NCBI GenBank assembly: GCA_032718475.1
Contig: JAUCBJ010007227.1
Coordinates: forward strand, 1 to 32,480
Origin: Nemertoderma westbladi
Taxonomy: Eukaryota; Xenacoelomorpha; Nemertodermatida; Nemertodermatidae
Length of the DNA: 32,480 nucleotides
Direction of reading: 5' to 3'
Shown here: positions 8,588-18,039 of the stretch, one piece after another
Numbering within the stretch: position 1 is the stretch's first letter
Layout of the letters: the number at the start of each line of letters is the position of its first letter
The notes under the pieces: generated by a model
Seen by the model: the letters and a program-made list of their open reading frames with translations, nothing else
Told to the model about the DNA's origin: nothing
Databases searched by the model: none
Program-made: the position numbers and the translations under genes

Positions 8588-9784
8588 TTATCTGCTAATA
8601 TTTACCTATTCTACCCATTTAAGTACTAAATTTCCTAAATTCCCTAAATTTGTCAGTTACTTTTCTTATATTCTAGAATATTTTATCTACTGTTACTATA
8701 ATTTATTGAATTTTGATTTTAATATTAATTTTAATTATACAACTGTGCTATCAGTACCTGTAATGGATTATTTCTATTTTAATAATCCCTATTCTGACCT
8801 ACCCTACGGGCTGTGCAGTACAGTAGTATGTCTCGTGCGGCCTACACGATCTGTCCTGCTGTACCCACGCGCCCCCCTCTCATTTCTCAATACTAACTCT
8901 ACTAATTCTTACTAACACTCCAACTAACGGTACCACGTACCCTCTTACTAACTAACTCCACTAACTTTTACTAACGGTACTACATACCCTCCTACTAATT
9001 AACTCTCCTCTAACTCTTACTAACGGTACTACGTACCCTCTTACTAACTCTTCTACTAACTCTTACTAACTCTTACTAATACTCTGACTAACTCTTCTAC
9101 TAACTCTTACTAACTCTTACTAATACTCTGACTAACTCTTCTAACGGTACTACGTACCCTCTTACTACTAACTAACTCCACTAACGGTACTACACGTACC
9201 CTCTTACTACTAACTAACTCCTCTAACGGTACTACACGTACCCTCTTACTACTAAGTAACTCCTCTAACAGTACTACACGTACCCTCTCACTACTAACTA
9301 GCTCCTCTAATGGTACTACACGTACCCTCTTACTACTAACTAACTCCTCTAACGGTACTACATGTACCCTCTTACTACTAACTAACTCTCTAACTAATGG
9401 TACTACATACCCTCTTACCACTAACTAACTCTCTAACTAACGGTACTACGTACCCTCTTACTACTAACTAACTCACAAACTAATGGTACTACATACCCTC
9501 TTACCACTAACTAACTCTCTAACTAACGGTACTACGTACCCTCTTACTACTAACTAACTCTCTAACTAATGGTACTACGTACCCTCTTACTACTCTTACT
9601 AATTCTCTAACTAACATCTATCTGCCTACTTACTTACTACTATGTACTATTACTTTCCTTTCACTTACTCTCTTTCTATTATTTTTATTATTTTTATTAT
9701 TTTTATTTTTTTTTATATTTGTGTGGGAAGGGCATCTCGCCCTCAATCCCACCCCCCTCAGTCCAACATTTGAACGACTAAACT
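8588..9784. repeat. spacer with a 42-bp-type minisatellite (about 8890-9615)
   Basis: The spacer between pol and the third gene is mostly a tandem array built on CTAACGGTACTACGTACC, CTCTTACTACTAACTAACT and close variants. The best-preserved units (9140-9400) are 42 bp, which is a multiple of three. On the minus strand they stay open for 103 codons repeating LEELVSSKRVRVVP. Flanks at 8591-8890 and 9616-9784 are AT-rich with no gene. The array may be a neutral expansion or the relic of a repetitive peptide. Confidence 0.85.
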
Positions 9785-10882
9785 CTATGGTGCCCCTTCT
9801 AGCAGGCAGAATTTACCTGCGGCCCTCCTGTAGGTCTTCCTGTCTTTTGCTCCTATCTTACCCCCTATCTGCACTTCCACCGATCGGACTCTTCCGTCCT
9901 CGTCGGGGTAAGTGTCCACTACTCTCGCTAGCCTCCACTGATTGTTAATGATGGTGTCGTCCGTGACGATCACCAAATCACCCCTCTTTAACTCTCTAGT
10001 GTTATCTCTCCACTTGCTCCTCCTATGTTGTGTGGGCAGGTATTCCTCGACCCACCTCCTCCAGTACTCTGCGCTTATCGCCTTAGCAACTTTCCAACTC
10101 TGCCGGGAGTGTATGTCATCTGGGTCTACACCCCGCATGTCGATGGTTGCTGGCCTCTCCATCAGGAAATGACTGGGTGTCAGCACATCTAGTGATTCTG
10201 GGTCATCATTTTCTGCGTATAGCGGTCTGCTATTGATGATACCCTCGCACTTGGCTAGCACCGTCCTTAGTACATCTTCTGTTATCATGTGGGTGTTCAT
10301 CAACTTCGTCATCAGACGCTTGGAACTACCCACGAGTCTCTCGACGCATCCTAAAGTATGCGGAGCATACGGCGTCCTCCTCTCCCACTTTACTTGCCGT
10401 CTCCTCATGGCTGCCCTGACTTCCTCTCCTTCCAGGATGTCCAAGGCCTCCGCCAGTTCGTTCTCTGCCCCCACAAAGTTCGTTCCGTTGTCGGAATAGA
10501 TCACTGCAATCGTTCCAATTATCGGCAATCTATTTGGGATGATAATGGGTTTTGGTGGGATGATGAGGCTGTTGTTATTTAGCACTCTGGAGTTCATTAT
10601 CAGAATCCCATCGTCATGTCGTGGCATGATGTACATCCCCATCTGTTCTAAACTATCTGTCCACTTACTCCACTGCTTGCTGATTTCTTCCGGGACCTCT
10701 GTATCCCATTCGTCCTTTAGCTTATATACTTTCTTCAGTATCTGTTTCACCATGACTAACGGTGGGGATGCTAGACCTAGGGGATTGTATATCCATGCTA
10801 TGTACGATACATAGCCCCTCTTTGTGTGGATGTCCGCGCCCTCCTGGCTCAGTTGATATTTGAACTCATCTGTCTCCTGATT
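9785..10882 (-). pseudogene. A17 start fused by deletion to integrase C-half of element A
   Basis: After the stop at 10883 the frame continues through YNPLGLASPP (the start of the Pao A17 region) and EISKQWSKW. Near codon 60-75 of the piece beginning at 10753 the text changes abruptly to integrase: IYSDNGTNFVGAENEL holds the second catalytic aspartate and PHTLGCVERLV the catalytic glutamate. LTPSHFLMERP and a DUF5641-like C-terminus with WRLARVVDTYP follow. The first integrase aspartate, the HHCC finger and RNase H are missing, a loss of several hundred residues compared with the family. The join is in frame. Confidence 0.88.
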
Positions 10883-11736
10883 TCACACGATCCCCAATGC
10901 CTTCTGCTGGGACTCCACCCTCTTGCTCGCCAGGTCTTGTCCCTTGGCTGTCGTGGGGTTGTCAATGGTCGACTCTGGCCGTCTGTCCTCTATGGCCTTC
11001 ATAAACTCCTCTGAGCTGGATTGGAACTTGGTCAGGTTAAACCTGGATCCCTTCAGGATGTCGTGAACCTCGTGCCCTGTATCCAGTAGTTCTTTAACCG
11101 TGTTTCCAGACTCCATTCCGTCGTCTACATAGAAGCCGCGTCGAATCATTTTTTGGCGCTATACTTCTCCTCTTTCCCTTCTACTGTATCCCTTACAGCC
11201 ATAGTCGTCGTAAATGAGGACGACTTGGCCCCCATGTTCTGCACCACCATCTTGTACATCGGTATTGTCGACGGTTCCTCGTCGCCGTTGTACCATATGA
11301 AGCGCTGGCTGTCACTATCTTCCTCCGTCACACGGACTTGGTTGAACATGCCTTCAATATCGCAGGTGAAGGCGTGCCTCCCATTTCTGAATCTCAGTAG
11401 GACCTCGATTCCCGAGTTATAGATATTTGGGCCTTCTAGCAGATAGTAGTTAAGGCACTTGCCGTTGGTTTTAGCCGACGCGTCAACTACCATCCGCAAT
11501 TTACCTTTCTTTGGGTCTAGAGCCACGTGAAGTGGCAGGTAATAGGTCCTATCCATGTTCGGTTCGTCGACCGGTAACTCCACGGCCCATCCTTTCTCGA
11601 CATACTTCCTTATCGTCTTGTGGATGTACTCATCTTTCTCGGGGCTCCACTTCAGCATTTGCTTCAGTTTACGAAGTCTTATGAGTACCATTCCCTTGTT
11701 ATCCGGCAGCGGTAATTTTGGTTGTTTCCACACCAT
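10883..11736 (-). pseudogene. reverse transcriptase domain of element A
   Basis: The piece 11736-11146 holds the N-terminal reverse transcriptase blocks: LPLHVALDPKKGKLRMVVDA, then FTCDIEGMFNQV with the first catalytic aspartate, then QRFIWYNGD. A frameshift in a homopolymer near 11150 separates it from the piece 11149-10883, which begins with the catalytic FYVDDGMES. This YVDD form and the spacing are typical of BEL/Pao. A TGA at 10883-10885 ends the piece, but the frame stays open beyond it and joins the A17 region. Confidence 0.92.
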
Positions 11737-11738
11737 GC

Positions 11739-12486
11739 CTATGGTGTACCTATGGTGATCGACTCCTTCACACTTTGTATTGCTTGTTTATCCTCTACCG
11801 AGGTTCTGAACCCAGTCTCCTTTAGTCCCTCAAAGTCTTGTCTGAGTAGTCTCCTGAGCTGCTTCTCCGCTCCTTCATCTTCCATCTCTCTCATAGTTCC
11901 CGCGAACATGCACCCTGATGTCTCTGACATCCTAAACAGAATCTTGATTTTGATTGGGCCGCTTAGCGTCCTCCCGAATGGTGTTAAAATTGCCACCGGG
12001 TCACTCTGTCTGTCTTTGCCGAAGACCATCTGCATCCTCTCGTGGGCCATCGGGCAGTCCATTCCTACTGATATTTATCGATTCTATCACCTGGATGGGG
12101 TCGATGGTCACCCCATAATCGCATCCCGGTGCTATCGCTGCTATTCCGCACCTTCCGGTCCTCATCTCCAGGACCTCATCTTTGCTGGAGATGGTTGTTA
12201 CCGCCATCCTACTTGGCCTCGTCTTTAGTCCTATCTCTTCGGCCACCCAATTATCGACCAATGTGAAGGCTGCTCCACTGTCGACCAGCATCAGCGTGGT
12301 TACTGATCGACCGCCCTCTCCGATCACCCTCACTGGTACTACCCCAAGTAGTACCTTACAAGTAGGTGCTTGTCGCCATTGTTTGCCCTTTGCCTTGACC
12401 GAACTTAATTGGTGTTTCTTTGCATTGATAAGCTCTATGTCTGCCCCCCACACATCGATGACAGATTCCACTCTTTCTTGCATATT
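11739..12486 (-). pseudogene. retroviral-type aspartic protease of element A (DUF1758-like)
   Basis: The catalytic motif LMLVDSGAAFTLVD lies about 65 residues into the 160-codon piece 12483-12001, followed by EEIGLKTRP. The chain then shifts frame near 12065 and continues in the piece 12062-11739 through KDRQSDPVAILTPFGRTLSG, matching the end of DUF1758 in BEL elements where protease passes into the reverse transcriptase leader. The enzyme would have cut the polyprotein inside the particle. The active-site aspartate is intact but the frame is broken. Confidence 0.85.
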
Positions 12487-12489
12487 CTA

Positions 12490-13455
12490 CCTGATCTTGT
12501 TTGGGCAATGCTTGCCAATATCTGCAGTTCATGGTCTGATGAAGTGCTTCGTATGTAATTGGCAGTTGTTGTTTGGATTATAGCCGTCCCTAAACAGTGC
12601 ACTGCGTATCGCACTTACGTTCATACCTAGATCCCTACTGTTCTTATTGTTTGGGTTCGGCCTACTGGGCGTGTTGGGATTATGTTTGTTCGTGTTGTTA
12701 TTTTGCCCCTGTCCGCCCCATGGTGTGGCCCTACCACCAGCTACATGAGGACTAGCAGTCCCCTGCGTCGCCGCGTATGGCAGCGATTGTCTGAGCTTTG
12801 GCAATGCGTTTGCCGTATTATGTTCTGGTTTCGGCCTGTTATATTCGGTCTTTGGCACCTTCCCCAGACTATCCTCGCTATAGACTGGGTCTGTGATCAA
12901 TTCGGCTTTGTAGTTGAGGAAGCTCGACATTTCCTCTAGGCCCGGTTCCGCATCCCTCTACTCTTGGGTGGAGAAAGCGATTTTCCTCCACTTATTGCGC
13001 AGACAGATCGGCAGTGCCTGCGCTATAGTGGTGATGTTATTAGATGCGTTGAGTTCGTGGTCTAGCGTCTTCAACACGATTAGCGCCTTCTCGACTTTGT
13101 TCGCAAACGTCTTTATGCTAACGGGGTTATCCTGTAGGCCTCCCGAAGTTATACCCCTCAGGGTCTGCCGGATGATCTTGGCCGGATGCCCGTACTCCCT
13201 GTCTAGGGCCCGCCACGCAGTCGTGAAGCCACCCTCGATGCCCTGATACTGCCTCACGATGTCGTACGCTGGGCCTCCTGTATATACCTGTAGATATTTT
13301 AGGCACTCCGCCTGCGTCAGGTTCTTGGTTAATATCTCGTTGCTGTACATACGCCGAAATTGCAGGTATTCTTCCGGCCTACTTCCGTCGAATTTAAATG
13401 GCTCTACGGGTGGTAGCTCGATTCTGGTCTTAAGTGCCTCGATTAATGTAGCCAT
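12490..13455 (-). pseudogene. DUF1759-like gag region and Asn-rich linker of element A
   Basis: The first 165 codons start MATLIEAL and contain PFKFDGSRPEEYLQFRRMY and later REYGHPAKII, the pattern of the DUF1759 region that opens BEL/Pao polyproteins. It is probably capsid-like and involved in particle assembly. After a stop at 12958 the same frame continues through a linker rich in Asn, Pro and Gly to a Cys/His cluster (NNNCQLHTKHF, then GKHC) that may be a decayed zinc knuckle. It is interrupted again at 12529 and 12487. The domain call rests on the recalled family pattern and on its position before the protease. Confidence 0.75.
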
Positions 13456-14256
13456 TCACATCGCCTGTCCTTCCAATGGGTTCGAAGGATGCTGTACAGA
13501 TTCTCCCATTGGGTGCGGTCCGTTCGTCCTATCTGTTGCCTTCCGTTATGTCGGATATATCATTGGGGGTAACAGCCCCCTCCATATTTCCGTGTCGCAC
13601 GATCTGTTCTCGTCCAGGGGGTTTGATGTTCTTATTTCTGTTTGAGTATATTGTTGATATTGTAATGGGGGAATGTCACCCTGCCCCCCCCCCCCCCCCC
13701 CCCCCCACTGGTGTTATGTGTGGTACTGGGGTTGATGTTAATATATTGCGGCCCATAAACCTATCTGCAATAACTCTCCCCTCCCCTGGATATATGTTAT
13801 GTCCCTGCATGTTTTAGTCATACTGCTGTGCTGGTGCAGGTATAGATAGGCCTATCCACTTCTTGCCTACCTACTGGTATATATGCGGCGACTTCCAGAT
13901 CTAATCCCGTTGATCGCACTATCCTATCGCCTATACAGTATGTGCCGTATGTGCATGACCTACAGTATGTGCAGTAAGGCCTACAGTATGTCCTGCAGTC
14001 TGTATGTGTCCTCTGGACCGAAGTTTAACCTTCTCGAATAATCCAAGAAGTCCTCCCCGCGACCACCGTACCCTCGATCGGCAGCTATATCCCATCGGGA
14101 AGTTTCTCTTCGATCCCCTCTCCTATTCTTGTCCTCGTACCGTTACGCCCTGTACCCCTCTCTCGGCGTATAGTACACCTCGCCAGGTTGCGTCTCTCCG
14201 GAGCAATGGCAATCTCCCGGAGTTCGACCCCACTGACTCTCCAACTCCATCTCTAC
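13456..14256 (-). other. gag-pol spacer of element A
   Basis: I see no intact gene. A run of 23 C at 13684-13706 is followed by TGGTGTTATGTGTGGTACTG, shared with element B at 21519-21600. Short repeats of CAGTATGTGC occur at 13935-14000. One TAGGCCTA is at 13847-13854. The right end may encode the distal part of gag, continuing from 18040 across the LINE insertion. Confidence 0.5.
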
Positions 14257-14266
14257 TACCGACGTC
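14257..14266. repeat. target-site duplication TACCGACGTC, left copy (LINE)
   Basis: The same ten bases recur at 18030-18039 directly after the (TAG)n tail of the LINE. They define the insertion point inside element A. Confidence 0.85.
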
Positions 14267-14448
14267 AGGTCAGGTCAGGTATTCTAGGTCATTGATCAAG
14301 AAAACTTGCCACCTCCATGCAGCATAAAGGAGGTGCCACCTGTAGCTGCATAGACCCTCTTACTAGGGCAAATCTGGTCCTGTAACTAGGACCCCCTTCG
14401 TTCTGGGATAAGGACGCCCTTGGTCCTGGATTAAGGACCCATATACTT

Positions 14449-14678
14449 GGCTGCAGGGGTATATGGCCTGACCAGGCAGATGGTGATCTACCAATGGCTG
14501 GTTAGGAGTAGAGTGTTCTCATGTCCACTCTGAGGGCACTTCACTGCGACCTGCACCTGGCAGCAAGGGTACAGGGCATGACCCAGCAGATGAGCTGCAA
14601 CAGCCAATGGTGGGTCATGTACGCCAGAGTAGATATGGGTGATGGGCCTCATATCTGACTCCATTGCGACACCCACCC
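14449..14678 (+). promoter_or_regulatory. two tandem 5' monomers of the LINE, possible internal promoter
   Basis: Units start at 14449 and 14559 (period 110, the second about 120 bp). Each carries GG-TGCA/GGCAGCA, GGGTA, TGACC-GCAGATG, CCAATGG-GGT, CACTCTGA/ATCTGACT and CA-TGCGAC. Tandem 5' monomers drive transcription in some LINEs, such as mouse L1. Here the promoter role is inference from position only. Confidence 0.6.
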
Positions 14679-14684
14679 TGTGGA

Positions 14685-17600
14685 ATGGCAAACCAGGGTG
14701 TGGTATTTGCCCCGAGAGCTGACTCGGCAAAAAAGCACCCCCCAACCCCCACTATGGATTACATTAGCAATGCGGAGGTCCGGCCACTAGAGGCCAGTGG
14801 AATTACCGGACAAAATCGGCCTCACAGGCGTCAGTTAACTCCTGACCGGCTGCCTGTCTCACCCCCTACTGGAGAGAGAGCAGCCAACAATTCCTTGAGT
14901 CCCTTTCCTGATGACCTTTCTGGCCCAAACCCTGGGTCACCAGGGAGGCCAGATTGTGATGGGGAGAGGGATTCTGGAGTTGGAGGCTACTCTCATGTTC
15001 CACCCCGACCAACAAAGCCATTGGTGAATCTGAGGCAAGTCACTAGACTAGCCTCAGTAAACACCCTAACACTCGGGTCCCCAATGCGACAAGGTGAGCT
15101 GACTGCCTTGGCAGATAAGCTTTCTCTTAGCGCAGTGGGTGTTCAAGAGCACCGAATGCAGACTGGACAGACTGATGAGGTTCTGATTAAGGACATGGGG
15201 GGCGGTTGGCGACTCGCCCTCGCGTCAGCAGATGATAGTGGCAATGGTGGAATTGGTCTATTGATGAATCCAACTGCACATGCAGCATTGGACAAAATAG
15301 ACCAAATCTCTAACCGCATCATCCGTTGCCACTTCTCATGTTCTGGAAGACTGGCTAAGAAGTTTCCTAAGGTGGTTCTGATTGTGTGCTACTCTCCAAC
15401 TAGTGTTGCCCATGTAGAGGAGGTGGAAAATTTCTACCACAATCTACAAGCAGCAACTGATGGAGTGGATCAGCATGCATTCTTAACATTCCTGGGAGAC
15501 TTTAATGCAAGTCTGCATCAATCACCTACATCGCCCTGGGTCTATAGCAATAGTGTTAACCGAAATTCTGTCCATCTTCAGGATTTTATCTCTGGAAATG
15601 GATTGTTTTCGGCTGGAACCCAGTTCAAGAAGCGAACTGGAAAGCTATGGACTCATAGTGGACCCAGTGGTCACAAGTCCCAGATAGACCATATTCTGTT
15701 TCGTAGGAAATACAGGAGCTCTATACAAGACTGTAATGCATTTACACTTCGACCCTTCTCCAGTGATCACCGCCTTATTGTGGCCAAGGTAAGACTTAGT
15801 CTGCGTGCTAGCAGAACAACGAAATCTGCCTTGCCACGGCATGACTGGTCCTCTCTGTTGCAACAGCCAAGTGTGAGATCCAGCTTCACACTACAGCTGA
15901 GCAACAGGTATGAGGCTCTTGCCTCTGAGGCGGTAGATCACTGTGAGGGCTATACTGCCTTTACAGAAGCAGTTAAGTTAGCAGCTGCAGAAACAGTTCC
16001 TGTATACCCTCGAAACAGGAAAAGGGCCCCCTGGACTGACAACAAAATTCAGAAGTGCCGAAATGACCTTCATAAGGCGCAGAAAGAGTCCCGACTCAAA
16101 CAGACTACAGCGGCCAAGAATGCAGTTAAAGCTGCATCTAGGTCCCTGAACAGGCAGTACTCTGTTAATCTACAGGAGCTAATAAACCAACAGGTTGATG
16201 CCATCAATGATGCTGACGACAGCAGGCAATCATCCCAGGCATGGAAATCGATCAATCTGCTTACTGGGCGGAAAAGCCAACCAACCACCAAGGTTAAGGC
16301 TGAATCACCAGCCGATCGCCTCAATGGTTGGAAAGCCCACTTTGAAAAGCTCCTCAATAATGACAGGGTATTGCCTGATAACTTTATAGAAGTAAAAGTG
16401 TCTGAGTCTGTACTCCCAGATATTCCCATTGGCGATATCTCCTTTGCAGAAGTGAAGGCTGCTGCAAAGAGCATTAAGACTAATCGTGCCAGTGGAGTAG
16501 ATGGTGTTCCCCCTGAGGTCTTTAAAATACCTGAGTGTTTAAAGCTCATCTATCCCATCATAGTAGACATGTACCGTACAACAAGAGTCCCACAAGAAAT
16601 GAAAACAAATAAGTTGGTGCCAGTTCCCAAGAAGGGCAACCTAACACTCTATGGTTCTTTTCGGGGAATCTCATTGATCTCGATTGCTGCAAAACTATAC
16701 AATAGAATTCTATTAAATCGCATCAGGGATCCCATTGAGAGACTGCTACGTGGAAATCAGAATGGGTTCCGTAAAGGTCGTGGGACCATGGAGCCCATTT
16801 TGGCACTTAGAAGGATAATTGAAGAGTTATCAAAAAAGAAAGACAGGCATCTGGCTGTTATCTTTGTTGACTTCTTCAAGGCCTTTGATTCAGTCTCTCG
16901 CTCACGTATGTTCAGCATACTTTCATTATATGGGATTCCTGATGAAATTATTGCAGCAATCAGATCAGTATACGATGGTTCGACAACATTTGTGTCTACT
17001 GTTGACGGTGACACAGAACCATTTGAAGTGTTATGGGGCGTCCTCCAAGGAGACACACTTGCACCATTCTTGTTCATTATTGTGGTTGACTATGTTCTAC
17101 GCATGTCCTTAGATCATCATAATGATGATGGGGTGATGATAACTCCACCTACTGGCTCCAGAAGTCGAGGAAATCCTGCCAAGTACCTAACTGATCTAGA
17201 CTTTGCTGATGACCTAGGAGTACTCTCAGAATCATTAGAGGGAGCCCAGCGGCTCCTCAGCTCATTAGAACATGCTGCTTCTAGTGTTGGTCTTTTTATT
17301 AACTCCAGAAAGACCAAAATTCTGACAGTTAACTTTGAAAGTCCTCAGCAAGTCTCTGATCGAATGAGCATAAGCTCAAAGGATGGTATGCTTGAGCATG
17401 TGGACGACTTCTGTTACCTGGGATCATGGATCCGGAAGTCAGGTGAGGACCTTCGAATACGTAAGGGAAAGGCATGGGCAGCCTTGAATAGGCTTTCCAG
17501 GATTTGGAAGTCACCTAGAATTAATCGGAAACTTAAGGTCCGATTATTTAGAGCAGCAGTAGTTCCAGTACTCCTCTATGGGAGTCCATGCTGGGCTCTA

Positions 17601-17981
17601 ACTGCTGAGGACACCAAATCTCTGGATGGCACATTCACAAGAATGCTACGCCGGGTACATTGTGTCAAGTACAATGCACACATCTCCAACCAGACACTAT
17701 ATAACATTGGAGGTGTCTCATTGGTTCCCCCAAGCTTGACACTAAAACAAAATCGCCTCCGCTTTGCAGGACATTGCTTTCGCCGTGAGGACCAGCCAGT
17801 GCATAATCTTGTACTTTGGCAGCCTCATGGAGTGAATAAGCATGGTGGACAGCCCATGACTTTCTTGAGACGCATCTTAAAGGACACTGGCCTTAAAGAT
17901 GCGGATGATCTAGCAAATGTCATGGGTGATAGGGAGTTGTGGCGGCGCAATTTTGTTGACAAGCCGGCACAGCATTCTTAA
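14685..17981 (+). CDS. LINE endonuclease/reverse transcriptase, intact
   Basis: The start chosen is ATG 14685, the first in-frame ATG; the open frame extends slightly upstream. It encodes 1098 residues. Roughly 1-110 is a Pro/Arg-rich leader. 113-373 is an APE-type endonuclease that nicks target DNA, with GVQEHRM, LGDFNASL (about 270-277), SQIDHILF and the catalytic SSDHRLI (about 359-365). Reverse transcriptase follows from about 595: GVDGVPPEVF, FRGISLISIAAKLYNRILLN, GFRKGRGT, then IFVDFFKAFDSV with D729, VLQGDTLAPFLFII, and the catalytic FADD at 840-843. The tail has VRLFRAAVVPVLLYGSPCWA and RLRFAGHC, typical of this LINE group. All catalytic residues are present and there is no stop or frameshift. 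In the cell it would reverse-transcribe its own RNA at a nicked chromosomal site. Confidence 0.95.
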   Translation: MANQGVVFAPRADSAKKHPPTPTMDYISNAEVRPLEASGITGQNRPHRRQLTPDRLPVSPPTGERAANNSLSPFPDDLSGPNPGSPGRPDCDGERDSGVGGYSHVPPRPTKPLVNLRQVTRLASVNTLTLGSPMRQGELTALADKLSLSAVGVQEHRMQTGQTDEVLIKDMGGGWRLALASADDSGNGGIGLLMNPTAHAALDKIDQISNRIIRCHFSCSGRLAKKFPKVVLIVCYSPTSVAHVEEVENFYHNLQAATDGVDQHAFLTFLGDFNASLHQSPTSPWVYSNSVNRNSVHLQDFISGNGLFSAGTQFKKRTGKLWTHSGPSGHKSQIDHILFRRKYRSSIQDCNAFTLRPFSSDHRLIVAKVRLSLRASRTTKSALPRHDWSSLLQQPSVRSSFTLQLSNRYEALASEAVDHCEGYTAFTEAVKLAAAETVPVYPRNRKRAPWTDNKIQKCRNDLHKAQKESRLKQTTAAKNAVKAASRSLNRQYSVNLQELINQQVDAINDADDSRQSSQAWKSINLLTGRKSQPTTKVKAESPADRLNGWKAHFEKLLNNDRVLPDNFIEVKVSESVLPDIPIGDISFAEVKAAAKSIKTNRASGVDGVPPEVFKIPECLKLIYPIIVDMYRTTRVPQEMKTNKLVPVPKKGNLTLYGSFRGISLISIAAKLYNRILLNRIRDPIERLLRGNQNGFRKGRGTMEPILALRRIIEELSKKKDRHLAVIFVDFFKAFDSVSRSRMFSILSLYGIPDEIIAAIRSVYDGSTTFVSTVDGDTEPFEVLWGVLQGDTLAPFLFIIVVDYVLRMSLDHHNDDGVMITPPTGSRSRGNPAKYLTDLDFADDLGVLSESLEGAQRLLSSLEHAASSVGLFINSRKTKILTVNFESPQQVSDRMSISSKDGMLEHVDDFCYLGSWIRKSGEDLRIRKGKAWAALNRLSRIWKSPRINRKLKVRLFRAAVVPVLLYGSPCWALTAEDTKSLDGTFTRMLRRVHCVKYNAHISNQTLYNIGGVSLVPPSLTLKQNRLRFAGHCFRREDQPVHNLVLWQPHGVNKHGGQPMTFLRRILKDTGLKDADDLANVMGDRELWRRNFVDKPAQHS

Positions 17982-18029
17982 AAATGCAGCTGCAATGCAG
18001 CATGCCGATCCTAGTAGTAGTAGTAGTAG
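17982..18029 (+). other. LINE 3' end with (TAG)n tail
   Basis: Only 48 bp separate the stop from the target duplication. They include ATGCAGCTGCAATGCAGCAT, which can fold on itself, and six TAG units at 18012-18029. This is probably the recognition end used by the reverse transcriptase to start copying. Confidence 0.75.
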
Positions 18030-18039
18030 TACCGACGTC
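18030..18039. repeat. target-site duplication TACCGACGTC, right copy (LINE)
   Basis: It is identical to 14257-14266 and separates the LINE tail from resumed element A sequence. Confidence 0.85.

Larger units (their letters stand above)
9785..13455 (-). pseudogene. BEL/Pao pol polyprotein, broken (overview)
   Basis: It starts at ATG 13453-13455, directly preceded by TGA, and ends at a stop at 9785-9787. Reading leftward it has a DUF1759-like region, an Asn/Pro-rich linker, aspartic protease, reverse transcriptase, the start of the A17 region, then a jump into the second half of integrase. Lesions seen: stops at 12958-12960, 12529-12531 and 12487-12489; frameshift near 12065; compensating frameshift near 11742; frameshift in a six-base homopolymer near 11150; stop at 10883-10885; and an in-frame internal deletion near 10560 that removed RNase H and the first part of integrase. 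Most pieces keep the same frame, so damage is recent relative to the family. Confidence 0.92.
14267..18029 (+). mobile_element. full-length single-ORF LINE inserted in element A
   Basis: The element is 3763 bp and is flanked by 10-bp duplications. It begins AGGTCAGGTCAGGT, has a 418-bp 5' region with two tandem monomers, one intact protein gene and a very short 3' end with a (TAG)n tail. The single ORF with APE endonuclease, short 3' end and microsatellite tail fits RTE-like LINEs, but I cannot assign the clade firmly. It lies antisense to element A and splits its distal gag region. It looks complete at both ends, hence possibly the source of recent copies. Confidence 0.9.

Noticed and set aside
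8890-9615. CRISPR-like array
   Set aside because: Units are contiguous variants without unique spacers, in a eukaryotic retrotransposon. It is a minisatellite.
9942-13246. Plus-strand open frames of 60-168 codons
   Set aside because: They are antisense to the BEL pol gene and have no recognisable content.
18012-18029. Independent TAG microsatellite
   Set aside because: It sits exactly at the LINE 3' end and is followed by the target duplication, so it is the LINE tail.
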